From: Tanytarsus gracilentus
Taxonomy: Eukaryota > Arthropoda > Insecta > Diptera > Chironomidae
Reading direction: 5' to 3'
NCBI GenBank assembly: GCA_038502055.1
Contig: JAXRKN010000044.1
Location: 1,956,001-2,020,000, forward strand
Length of the DNA: 64,000 nt
The notes under the pieces are model-generated. The model made no database searches, was not told the DNA's origin, and saw only the letters and a list, made by a program, of their open reading frames with translations. The position numbers and the translations under genes are program-made. This document shows positions 38,601-49,529 of this stretch, piece by piece (within the stretch, counting starts at the first letter, position 1; each line of letters begins with the position of its first letter).

Positions 38601-41548
38601 GGCTTAAAATATGGATTTGAAAAGCTTTCTAATAAGCTTTCAGAAAGCTTTTTAAAAAAAATATCTTTAATCAATGAATCATCATAAACAAATCAAATCA
38701 CATACTACTCTTATTCAACTAATTCAATAATAATGTTTAATTCTTTTAACTTTGTTGAGTTAGAAAAAAAAATCATTTTCTCAAGACCTTCAAGTGCAAA
38801 TAATTAAAACATGTCATGTCTGAGTTACTTTTTAATGCTTAAATCTTTCGCAATACTTTTACCCTTCATTTACTCTTTAATTTTATTGATTTTCCTGCAG
38901 CACCATTTGAAAGCCGAGAAAATGAGAGAAATCGAGGAAATATGGAAAATGTATATTTGGGCCACATCTGAATGGTGTAATAGCCTCCATAGTCATCCCT
39001 AACTAAAGCCATGCAGCGACCTGTTTTTGCTTCTGCTCTCATTCGCATCTGAAGGGATGAAATATTTTTACATTAATTTATTGCCGAGGCGAAAATTTTC
39101 TTTCCTTTGTGTGGTGCGGCGGTGGTGTGACAAAAACAGCTTTGTGCACTTGTGAATGAGAGTGTTAAGTGACCTTCAAGGGACGAGCAATTGAGTTGAG
39201 AATTTGGAGTTTTGGATTTTAATTTAAAATTAATTAAATTGATGGAAAATTTATAGAAATAGCAACTATGATGTGTGCTGTCTGAGTGCAAGTAATTTTT
39301 TAGAAGAATTTTTTTTAAATTTAATTTTAAATATTTTGTTTGAATTATCTTAAAAACACAAAAAAGTTTCAACAAAAACCTTTTCAAAAAATCTCCTAAA
39401 AATTTAAAATATTTTTTTTTCATAATTTTTAATCAATTTTTCTCAACAGCCATCCAAAACATTCGTTATTGACCTTTAATTTCACTGATTTTCAGATTTA
39501 ATCATTTTCATCTCTATTTTTCTATCCTTGACCTCAAACAGTGACATGGAAAGCAGTTGCAGCAAAAACAATTTAACAATGCCGCACTAAAAGTCGAACA
39601 TCAAAGCGCCGTAAAAGCGCGATAATTAATTCATCCTGCAAGCCATCATGAGATTTTCATCAACAATCACCATATTTTCATGAGCGAACGTGTGAGAATT
39701 TTTTCGAGAAATTATAATTTCATCATTAAAGGCACAACACTGTGTGTATGTTGCTGCTGCTGTCTGTGCACAAATTTATTGATTTTTTCTTCATTTCGTA
39801 TCTGCTGGCATGAATTGTGTGAGTCTGCCAAAAATATTTTCTCCTGAGGGTTTTAAAACTTTTCAATCACCTTTTAAATTGCCAGCAAATTGGATAAAAT
39901 CACACTTTCACATCCTCTTCATGAACTTTTCTGCTCCGCACGGATACTAAATTTGGATTTTTCACCGCTCCGCGAATACCTGACTTAATCATAAGCAATT
40001 TTTTGGTATTAATGACATTTTTTACTAACTTAACTCGTTAAAAAAGATTTTTAATTTCTTAATTTTTGCTCTTTTTATGCTCTGTGCTTTTAAATTAACT
40101 TTTTTTTTTGAGTGAGTGAACAAAATACGAAAAATATTATTTGGCCGATTATGCCATCCGCAAGACGTGAACACAACTGAAAAAAGTTTCTTACCGTTGC
40201 GTTTTCTTCTCTAGATTTGAGTTTACTTTCGTGTATGGACACGGATGAGAGAGAATGAGAGAGTAAAAGCACAAACACATTGAAATTATGTGAGGGAATT
40301 TTCTCTTTTTTGAGGAAAACATGTGGAAAATTATGAGAGAAATTTAAAGAGAGAAAAGCTCTAAAAAAAGCTTTTTGCTTCGATTTTAACTTCGGCACAG
40401 CAAAGTAAAAATTTAAATTAAAAAAATAACATTTACAGAAATTAAAAACTAAAAATATTTTAAGGTCCAAAAAATAAAAAATTAATAATCATGACAAAAG
40501 ATTTAAACCATTTTGAAATTCAAAAAAATATTCAAAATTGCAAATATTGATTAAATTTGAGTTAATACAATCAATATACTGCCTAAGTTTTGTACCCCTC
40601 AGTTAAAGTTCAACGACATAATTTCCATTCATTTTGTCACGTGTCAGTGAATCTTTTTCAAGCTCTTTCATCAATTTAAATTAAAATGAGAGAGAACTGA
40701 GAGCGAGCTTTTACTGAGAGCAAATTTTATCACATGGCATCTGATTAAGAAAAACTCTCTCTCTCTCAGTCACGCATCACTAACCTAGCAAAATTTGTTT
40801 TTCCTTTTATCCCTTTTTGCACGTTTTCCCAGAGAAAAACACAGCTGAGCAGAAAAGGCAATTTTTCTCTCACAAACACATTCAAAGCTTTTTCTCTCTC
40901 ACTCACACAAATTCAATGAAAAGTTTTTAACGTTTAAAGAAGAAAATTCTCCTCTCAGCTTTCTTCGTGTGGATAATTGAAAATGAGGAAATTGAATGAT
41001 AAACACTAGTGATGTGCATTATCGTCTTGATTATGATGATTTTAATCTTTCTCTTCCCGCCATCTCCGACAATGTCACTCGAGCTTTTTTCTTTTGTCAC
41101 ACATTGCTCGAAGAAAAATTTGAGAATTTCTTTTTATCACTTTCTCATTATCAACAATTTCTCTTCGAGTTTAGGTCGTGAATTATAATGGAAAGATAAT
41201 AATCTTCTGCATGCCTCCTACTGATGGTTAAATAAAGCATCATGGCCCACCTTAGAAAACACACAATGTCGATCGATGATGAATTATGATTAAAAAGGGT
41301 TTCCTATATTTGCTAAGGCAATCATGGCATGAGGGAGTGTGTGAAAATTTTTATCGACCCAAATATTATGCGAAAACATGAATGAAAAGTTTCAAGTGTT
41401 TATCCTACGCAGAAAATTATTTTAGGATGAGGTTTTGAAGATTTTTTCAATAAACCTTTGTGTGAACATTTCTTTTGTTTTTAAGGCTTAAAATTTAAAA
41501 AAAAAATTTGAACTTTTTGAAAGCTTTTATCGATGAGCTTTTAAAATA
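35645..41548. other. Non-coding region with unusually many AAGCTT motifs
   Basis: No gene was recognised. AAAGCTTTT-like words are clustered here compared with the first 31 kb. GAGA/CTCT-rich stretches lie at 40690-40770 and 40860-40910. Confidence 0.55.
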
Positions 41549-41554
41549 TTTATT
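41549..41554 (-). terminator. Polyadenylation signal of the downstream CRAL-TRIO gene
   Basis: AATAAA on the minus strand, 53 bp after the stop codon at 41607. Confidence 0.55.
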
Positions 41555-41606
41555 AACATTTTTTTTAATACCAATTTAACCCTAATTTGACAAATTTATC
41601 CTGCTT

Positions 41607-42828
41607 TTAATCAAATTCAAGTTTTCTGAAACTTCCAGCATCGCTCTCGAAGTCATGCGAGTGTTTTTCAACAAACTTTATATCGACGGTAATGTCATCA
41701 ATCGCCCGCAACATTTTCAGACGTTCTTTAGCTATTTTTCTAAATTGCTCCATCATTTCCCTACTCGATACTTCACCGCCATACTCTGCTGGAAGAATTT
41801 TAGGGTCAATGATTGAGTGCACATTCGAATTGTTGAGGAAACGAGCGCGATCACGAAGTTTTTCTGAAGTCTGAATGAAAAGTTATAGAAAATAATTCTC
41901 AAATCTCTTTAAACTTACAAGCGACATCAAAAGCTCAATCAACTTCACACCAAAGCTCGGCACGTTTAAAAAATTTGCAAGTTTTTGTCTGGCTGGAATT
42001 GCATTTTGAACACACTCCAAATATTTTTTACTGTCCATTATTGAAAAAATCGCTAAATATTCCATTGAAATGTCTTTCTGATCGAGAACATAAGAAAATC
42101 CGGCAATTTGTGTTTCCTCCTCTTCAAGAAGCGTAAAAATTACGAAATTAAATATCTTAAGTACATCAGCAAATGTGAATTTTGCGGCATTAAGTTTACT
42201 CGCTTGAACGAAAATCACTCGACAACCATTTTGGTCACGTTCGATGAGAGGAAAAATGTAGCCACTGTCATAAAGTTCTCGAATACGCTCATCATCGAAG
42301 ATGCTTACACGCTTGAACCATTGCGGAAACATCTGGCCACGAACGAGAAATGTCTCGAGCATTTTGAAAGCGTTTATGTTGAAGAATTTTCTTGCGCGTA
42401 AAAATCGAAGAAGAAAATTATCATCTAAAAAATCAATTTTAATTAAAAAAACTGTGAGCTTTAAGTTTCAAGAGGAAGCTTTCAAAAAAATTCAAACTTT
42501 TGAAATAAATTGATTTAAATTCAAGTAAATAAAAATTTTGAAAACTATTTCAAGCCAAAGCTTTTAAACCTAAAAATTATGTTTTAAAAATTCAAAAAAA
42601 CTTTAAAAATATTGACGTCACTTTTTCCTCACTCACTTGAACTTTGAACATTTTCTCAAATAAATTACAAAATTGCCATCATGACTCAAAATTACCTGTT
42701 CGACAATTTCTAATGTGACCTTGCTTCTGTATCCACTCACGAAATTGCTCTAATGCTTGCTCTTTCCTCAAATCATCTTCTCGCAATTCAACTTCAGCCT
42801 TCAACTTGAATTTCACATCCAAAGCCAT
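41607..42828 (-). CDS. CRAL-TRIO (Sec14-like) lipid-binding protein, downstream copy
   Basis: Exons 42828-42696, 42424-41919 and 41870-41607 give a 300-residue protein. The N-terminal part has LREDDLRKEQALEQFREWI and the DDNFLLRFLRARKF motif of CRAL-TRIO-N. The lipid-binding domain follows, with ILPAEYGGE near residues 237-245, and the C-terminus is GSFRKLEFD. It lies 547 bp downstream of its relative on the same strand, and the two share the first intron position and phase (after Gln/Thr, phase 1), so they are a tandem duplication. This copy has an intron after LMSL that the other lacks, and lacks the other's intron within the lipid-binding domain. The ligand is unknown. AATAAA on the minus strand (41554-41549) lies 53 bp past the stop. 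Confidence 0.92.
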
Positions 42829-42930
42829 CACGTGTAATTTCTCCGGCTATTTGCGGTGACTTTGTTTTCACTCACTCTCGTGTGCGTCTAACGAGCGACT
42901 AAAATGGTTTAAGGCACTTCACGTCTGTGT

Positions 42931-42940
42931 TTATCTTATC
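42931..42940 (-). promoter_or_regulatory. Paired GATA motif upstream of the downstream CRAL-TRIO gene
   Basis: The minus strand reads GATAAGATAA about 100 bp upstream of the start codon at 42828. Two overlapping GATA-factor sites at this distance are common in insect gut and fat-body promoters. Function is inferred. Confidence 0.4.
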
Positions 42941-43320
42941 GTAATGATGTGCGTCGAGTGAGGAAATTTACTCAACAAACATTATTTATTATGTGATTCG
43001 TGATTCTCATGCACTCTGTGCTTGTTTAGTGTTTCATTGTGGTGATGAAAAATATTTTTTGGTTAGAAAAAAATGACGAGCTTTAATTGAGGCAGTTTTG
43101 ATTTTAATTATTTAAAATTGTTTGTTTCGAAATTAAAATTAATAATTTTATTTTTCACAATTATTTTTGACAAGTTGAACGAACGGATTTAAATTTGTGT
43201 TTCATCGGATTTAAACCTTTTCGGATTTAAAAATAAAAAATTTCTAAACTTTAGTCATGACTATTTTAAATTTAAATCCAAAAAGATTCAAAAATCTAAA
43301 TCCACGTGTCTCACTCTTGA

Positions 43321-43326
43321 TTTATT
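43321..43326 (-). terminator. Polyadenylation signal of the upstream CRAL-TRIO gene
   Basis: AATAAA on the minus strand, about 50 bp after the stop codon at 43376. Confidence 0.55.
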
Positions 43327-43375
43327 TTTTAAAATTTTACAAAAAAGGAAATATTTTTTTTCACAAAAAAATCTC

Positions 43376-46300
43376 TCAATCAATTTCGAGCTTTCTAAAG
43401 CTTCCGACATTCTCAAGACTTGACTTAAAGTCTGGAACTTTCGTCCAATCTACCACACGTGCTTTAATTTCTTCTAACTTCGGTTTGACCGCTTTAAAAT
43501 ATTCATCGAACAAATCTTGATGCTCTTTTTCGGTATACTTTCCACCAAACTCGCTCGGCAACAAAGATGAATCAATATAGTTCTTTAAGTCGTCCATATC
43601 CTTCGCAATGACAATTCTCTTCTTGAACTTTTCATTCAAGGTTGCTCGTGCTGCTTCGAAGAGGAATTGAGCGAATGGCGGTAAATTTACAACGTAAAGT
43701 TTCTTGTGGCGTCCAACGCTGTTTTTAATACATTCGGTAAAGTCAACAATGTCAGTGACCGAGAAGATGCTGGCGTGCTTCATTGTCATTCCTTCATGAT
43801 CAATAATGGTCGCAGTTCCTCCAATTTGAGTCTCCTCTTGCTCCAATAAGGCAGTCGAAACGACGGCTGATAATCTAAAATGAAAGTAGGTGATAAAGTT
43901 GTTGGAATTTGGTAGATTTTAGATTTAGAAAAAATTAAAAAATATTTTTTCATTTATTTTTAAGATTTGAAAAAAATTACACCTAGAATAAATTTTCATC
44001 ATCGGCAAATCCTTATTTATACATCCTTTTTAAGATCATTTCTATTGTTAATTTTTTTAAAAAATTTCATGAAAAATCACGTGACCCTAAGCTAGATTAA
44101 CTTGATTTAATCTTCTTCTTCTTATGGTGTCAATATCGTGACTCCATTTAGAACATGCGAGACAATTTGACGATAAAAAAGTTGTTTAAGAGTTGTTTAA
44201 TTTGAAGATGATTTTTTAGAAAATCACGAGTTTAATTTAACGGACAGGTTGCGCGCCCCCTTTCATAGTGTTAATATCAAAATGTGTGTTCTCGTTAATT
44301 ATAGATTTTAAAGTTTTTGAGTGTTAAAAGTTATTTTAAAGTGTTCCTCGTGGATTCTCCGTCATCAACTTCAAGTTTACATCAAAAACTCAGGTATGAA
44401 GCAAGAATGAGCGAAATATGAGAGGTATTTTTATTTTGTTGTTGTTTTTTTTTAAAGTTATATTAATTTAGCTAATTAACCGCTCCTTGCTTAATTGTTA
44501 TCTATACTAATCTATGTTGTTATTGCTTCATTTTGAAGTGTAATTAAATTAAATCCTCTACCTTTTTCGTCATTATCAAATCAAAATTTTTCTTTGCTGG
44601 ATCTTTTGAAAATCTGCCTACCGGATCTCTTCTGGATCTTTGTCATCTGTGACCTCTAAAAAATTTTTTTAAATTAAATTTATTTTTATGGGGGGAAATA
44701 AGCGATTCAGATGGTTTTAAAAAATTCTTTTTAGATGTTTTGAATAGTGGAAGCAAAAATTCAGTCAGAGATTTAATGAATGAACTTAATTAACTTAACC
44801 AGGGGGAAATAAGCGCATTTGGATGGTTTTTTATAAAAAGTACTTTTTTTAGTTGATTTAAAAAGAGGAAGCATGGAATCAGTCAGGGAATTGATACACT
44901 AAACTTAATTAACTTAACTAAGGGGAAATATGGGGTTTTACATATAAATGTAATTTTTATTTATTTTTTTTTATAATCTAATTATAATTACCAGAGGGTG
45001 CAAAAAGAAAAACTTAATTAATTTAACAAGGGGGAAATAAGCGCATTCTGATGGTTAATTTCTAAAAATTACATTTGTGAGTTGTTTGAAAATTTAATTA
45101 ACTTAACCAGGCCAGGGGGAAATAAGAGCATTCAGACGGTTTTTCATAAAATTACTTTTTAAGATTTGGGAATAGAACAAGCTCAGATTCAGTCAGAAAG
45201 TTATTAGAGAAAAATTGATTAAATTCAACAGGGGAAATAATTTATAATCTAATTATAATCAAGTTAATTAAATTTTGAATTCGTTTCGTTGGTTCCAACA
45301 AAACAACTGTTAATCTTAGTGCCAGTTGAGGATGGAAGTAGTGAGTACTTACGGACGAAACTTGAACGACCTGTACTACCCATGCTAATCAACAAGATTA
45401 GATGGAGGAAGGTAGATGTTAAACAAACTTATAAAATTGGTTTGACTTTTTGTTTAGTGTTTGTTTGTTTTGTAATGTGGGTGGGCCAGTTCCTAACAGT
45501 TTGTCAGGGCTGAGGAAGGTTGTAGTGTCGGTAACTTTTATACAATGCCGTTGAAACCACCTTTGATTTATTTTATTTTTCTAACTGCAATCGTAAGGTT
45601 CAGTTAACTAACCCATAATTGTGATTAGTTGGAAACACTCTATGAGTGATCACAAGACTGTTCATAATGAAAAATTTTACGTCATGGGTTACGGCGTCCT
45701 GTTTGGTTTTTTCCGCTGGGCGTTCCATGATGACTAACATTACAAAACTCTAATAGGGGTTATTCGATCGCTAGCATGTCTTTCTCAAGACGTGGGTTGC
45801 AGCTCCCGAGGTAGGCGATTCCCGCGGGGACGTCTGCTGTTGAGGGGGAAAAAAGGGGTATTTATACTCTATTCTTAAGAGAAATCTTAAGAGTTCTGCA
45901 TGGTTACGTTTTTATCCTTAGCCTAAGCTTTCGAGCTCTGGAAAAGGAAATTAAAACGGGCGCGTCTTCCTGGTAACTCCAGCGTGCTACCTATTAGTAA
46001 TCAATCAATCAATCAATCAATCACGAGTTTAATTTAACGAGATTTGATTTAACTTAAACACATGAAATAAATGAATGAGTTTAATGAATTTCAAATTATT
46101 CTGTTTAATTTAAAACTAAATTCAATAAATTCAATTAAAATCAAAAAATAATTCGAATTGTATCAAAATCGATAAAAGTTTACCTTATCGCATCAGCCGA
46201 CGTAAAATAGCTTGGATTGAGTCTCCTAATTTGTATGAAGATAATTTTCCTTCCACAATCGTCGCGTTCATGCAGTGGATAAATGTAGCCCGTGTTATAA

Positions 46301-46634
46301 AGTTCCATCATTCTATCGAAATCATCTTCCGCAATTTCAAACCACTTTGAGTATTTTTTCTGAGCGAGATTATAATTCTCAAACGACTTAAAGGCAGAGT
46401 CCATCGAGTACTTTTTCGTGCGGAGGAATTGAAGAAGAAAAACGTCATCTAAAAAACCAGAAATTATTTTATGAACTCGCTTTTAATTGGGTTCAAATTT
46501 TAACCTTGGCGAATTTGCTTGATGTAAGGATGCTTCGATATCCACTCGCGAAAGTGTTCCAACGCCTGTTGCTTTCGATTCTCTTCCTCACGCAGCTCAT
46601 CGCGAGCCATTTGCACAAATTTATCTCCCAACAT
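43376..46634 (-). CDS. CRAL-TRIO (Sec14-like) lipid-binding protein, upstream copy
   Basis: Exons 46634-46505, 46448-46184 and 43874-43376 join in frame to a 297-residue protein, the usual length for insect alpha-tocopherol-transfer/CRALBP-like proteins. The CRAL-TRIO-N helical region includes LREEENRKQQALEHFREWI and FLLQFLRTKK. The lipid-binding domain runs roughly from residue 95 to 250, with LLPSEFGG at about 236-243. The protein ends GSFRKLEID, a tail typical of this insect family. These cytosolic proteins carry small hydrophobic ligands such as retinoids, tocopherol or phosphoinositides; the ligand here is unknown. The donor after ATA AG at 46184 and the acceptor at 43875 bound a 2.3-kb intron that contains a retroposon-like insertion. 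An AATAAA on the minus strand (43326-43321) lies about 50 bp past the stop. Confidence 0.92.
44222..44242. repeat. Left target-site duplication of the retroposon-like insertion
   Basis: Identical over 21 bases to 46019-46039; the first 3-4 bases may belong to the AATC tail. Confidence 0.8.
44243..46018 (+). mobile_element. Retroposon-like insertion (~1.78 kb) with (AATC)n tail, inside a CRAL-TRIO intron
   Basis: The segment is flanked by a direct repeat of about 20 bp, CACGAGTTTAATTTAACG with adjoining bases (44222-44242 and 46019-46039). It ends on the right with five or six AATC units, as expected for target-primed insertion by a LINE-type machinery. The left end starts abruptly with GC-rich GACAGGTTGCGCGCCCCC. 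Inside are six degenerate units of about 84-120 bp, each beginning with a form of AGGGGGAAATAAGCGCATT (near 44691, 44801, 44921, 45030, 45114, 45231). The last ~400 bp are more GC-rich than the surroundings. The one open frame (45289-45513, 74 codons) shows no reverse transcriptase or endonuclease motif, so the element looks non-autonomous or is a deleted copy. It lies antisense to the host gene. Confidence 0.75.
44691..45290 (+). repeat. Six degenerate tandem units inside the retroposon-like insertion
   Basis: Unit starts at about 44691, 44801, 44921, 45030, 45114 and 45231 share GGGGAAATAAG and, in several, a preceding TTAATTAACTTAACCA. Spacing varies from 84 to 120 bp. Units 3 and 6 share TATAATCTAATTATAAT, so the array may have grown by two-unit duplication. 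Confidence 0.65.
46019..46039. repeat. Right target-site duplication of the retroposon-like insertion
   Basis: Second copy of the 44222-44242 sequence, directly after the (AATC)n tail. Confidence 0.8.
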
Positions 46635-46660
46635 GACTTTTTTTGTGGAAGTTTAAGGAA

Positions 46661-47892
46661 ACTGAAAAAATTTATAATTTTTAGAAGATTTTAAAAGTTA
46701 AAAATAAAAACTAATTCACTCGGCGTAAATTTCAAAATCACGTTGGACATTGAAAAAGAACCGGATTTTAATATTTTTCAAGATCGTTTTATGGCTCAAA
46801 AACGAAGCTAAACTGCAAATAATCGAGACGTTAACTTTCGCCTATTGCATTTTTTCTTCGTCGAGTGCATTTTACTTCCTTCTTCAGGTTTTTATGGTCA
46901 ATAAATGAGTTTAAATATAAATTTTTAATGTAAAATTTTATTTTCATCAAATCGCGCAAAAAAAGGAAAGAAAAAAATTTCGTTGACCAAATTTGCTTTG
47001 AATATTAAAGACAAATTTGAATAAAGTGTCATTTCCAAGGTTAATGCGTTTGATACAAGGTAAATAATATTTTAATCAAATCTTGATTTAATTATGAAAG
47101 TTTTTTCACTTCACAATTCACTTGAAATTTTTTAATCGAAAATTTCTCACTTTTAAAATCTTTTGCGACAGGTTTTTTATCTAATTTAAATCAACACGTT
47201 TTTCTCTTTCAATTCTTCGCGTCTTGATTCCTCCGCAGCTGATCGAAGACTAAAAATCGTCATCGGCTCTCAAAACACGGTAGTACAAAACTCATTAAGA
47301 CTTCACGTGAGAGCAAATCTAAAAACAAGTTTTTTTTCGCTCGAAGGTTTTCTTCGGTAATGTTGCATCGCTAACTGGAGCTTCATAGATTTATGGCGTG
47401 TGTGAAAAGATTTTAGTGATGAATATCGGAAAAGAACACCGAAGACGACACATGGTCAAGGTATTAATGAACTCATGTTAAAAAATGAAGACTTAAAGTT
47501 CATCGTGCAGTTTTATGAGTTAGGATAATTTAGAATTTTGATGACTGTACTGAATTGAATTTAAAAAAATTGTTAAAGAGTTTTAAATGTTTAAATGTTT
47601 TAAAATATCAAAAAAATTCTATTAATATTTCTTTCTTTTATATCAACACAAATTAAAAATTCAATCTTCAAATATTAACAAACCCGCGAAAAAACCCAAC
47701 AGTCAGTTTACTCTGAATTAATCACAAAAAAATATTTAAATTCCTATCACGATGTCAATCGCGCAACATTCAAAAAATTGTAATTAATATCAGTCAAAAT
47801 TATTACCTGAGTCAATCACGTTATGAATTATGAAACACTGTCCGGAGATTGTGAAAAAATTGCTAACTACACACCGCTCCGATCGACAACTG
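46661..47892 (-). other. Probable 5'UTR exon and intron of the upstream CRAL-TRIO gene
   Basis: A good donor (CAG then GTAATA) lies at 47807. An acceptor (TTTTTTCAG) ends at 46662, shortly before the ATG at 46634. A TCAGTT initiator-like motif lies at 47893-47888 on the minus strand. Together they suggest a non-coding first exon of about 85 nt and a 1.1-kb intron. No TATA box was recognised. This is inferred from splice signals only. Confidence 0.35.
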
Positions 47893-49529
47893 ACTCACGA
47901 CTGATGACGGAAAAAATCTGCACAAGTTCCTTCTTCAAGCGTGCATTTTTAAGTAAAAGTGAATTGTGCTATTAAGCCTACACGAAGCAACGGAACTTAT
48001 TGGCGCGATGATGAAGAAAGTTTCAAGGCTATGAGAGCGAGCTGATCGGGTACTTGAGAAAATGAGAGAGACTTGAAACAATGCGAGAGTCAAGTGGATA
48101 AAGTACAAGTCAAGTGACTTAGTCAAGTGTATTTTTGGTAGGGGTTCTCTTTTCCGGTAAAATATTAATTTTAGTTGATTGACCTGAAAATTAAATTTAT
48201 TAAAACTCTCACTTAAGCTTTACTCTTCATTAGATGCCTCAATTTTTATTTTAATAATCTATTCACTATAGTTTTTTTTGAATAATCATCAGATAGCTTC
48301 AACGCAACATTTTTTTGGACCCAAGAAAATAAAAAAACGGAAAGGCAAAGTCGAGAAAAAGCATTTTTTTATAGTTTCATCGCAATAGTTTTTTGACGAG
48401 GGACGGTTTTTATGGAAAGTAAATTTTGATTACCCTGTGACGATGAAGAACTTTTTTTACAAATACTTTTTGGGCTCATCATCGAAGCTTAAAGGGGAAG
48501 AAAATAAGAAAGTTTTCCTCTAAAAGCTTTTTTGTATTAAATTTTTTAGGCGAGAGAAGAAAATTTTACTCGCTAATTTATTTCTATCACAAATAAATCA
48601 CGAAGCTAATAGAAATTTCTCTACAAAATTTTACTTTCTGTCTACGTTATGAAGGATTTCTTTAGAAATTTTATGCTAATTTAATTAACTTTAGTTTAAT
48701 AAAATGAGCGAGATGAGGTGAAATTTGCTTGAAAACTTAAGGTTTAAAATTGACAATTTTAGCAATTTTTTAAAAGAAAATTTTAAATTTTCTACTTCAA
48801 AAATTTTTCTATAAACTTATTTTCCTTCATTTCATCTCAATAACTTATTAAAGTGTAAATCAATCAAACTCAATTTCAGAGCAATTTTCATCTCTTCCCG
48901 TCTCTCATGCTTAATACTTCCTTCCTGCACAATATAAAATAAAGCATCTCTTTTCTCCTCAATAATTTTTTTTAATAAAAAAGTTTATGATTTTCAATAA
49001 AATACTTTTTTCATCTATCGCTACTTTAATCATCGATTGATCAATATGTACAAAAGGCGAAAAGGAAAAATGAAGAAGAGAAAAAAGTTTCGATAAGAAT
49101 ATTGGAATGAGAGTGGAAACAAATTTTGAAATTATTAAACAATTTTAGAAAGATTTTAAATTTCACAATTTTAATGTTCAAAATAGTTTCAGCATGTCAG
49201 ATAAATTTTTTAAACTTCGTTGTGTTTCAAGTGAAATTCTTTACTTTTACGATTCTGTGCAGCTAGAATTAAACTTTTGAAAAATCTAACTGAAAGCTTT
49301 TTCAAATAATTTTTATGACTTTTCTGAATGTTAGCAGAAAACAGATTTTAAAAACTATTTTAAACTTTAATAAATTTTTAAACTTATAAACTTGTCAACA
49401 GTTTCCCCTCCTATGAAATATAAATCAGTGAATTGTCAATATTCATATACGCAGCTTTTAAAAAAGTGAATTAATGACAAAATGATATTAATATCACATT
49501 ATGGTATTGAATTTAATAAAACGATTATT
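46662..49529. other. Intergenic region between the Slob-like gene and the CRAL-TRIO pair
   Basis: It contains the putative promoter and 5'UTR exon of the upstream CRAL-TRIO gene (47807-47892) and presumably the Slob-like 3'UTR next to 49530. Nothing else was recognised. Confidence 0.55.

Noticed and set aside
45289..45513. 74-codon frame inside the retroposon-like insertion with a hydrophobic end
   Set aside because: No reverse transcriptase, endonuclease or other known motif; too short to call a gene.
47935..48126. 63-codon frame upstream of the CRAL-TRIO 5'UTR
   Set aside because: No motif, and it overlaps the likely promoter region.
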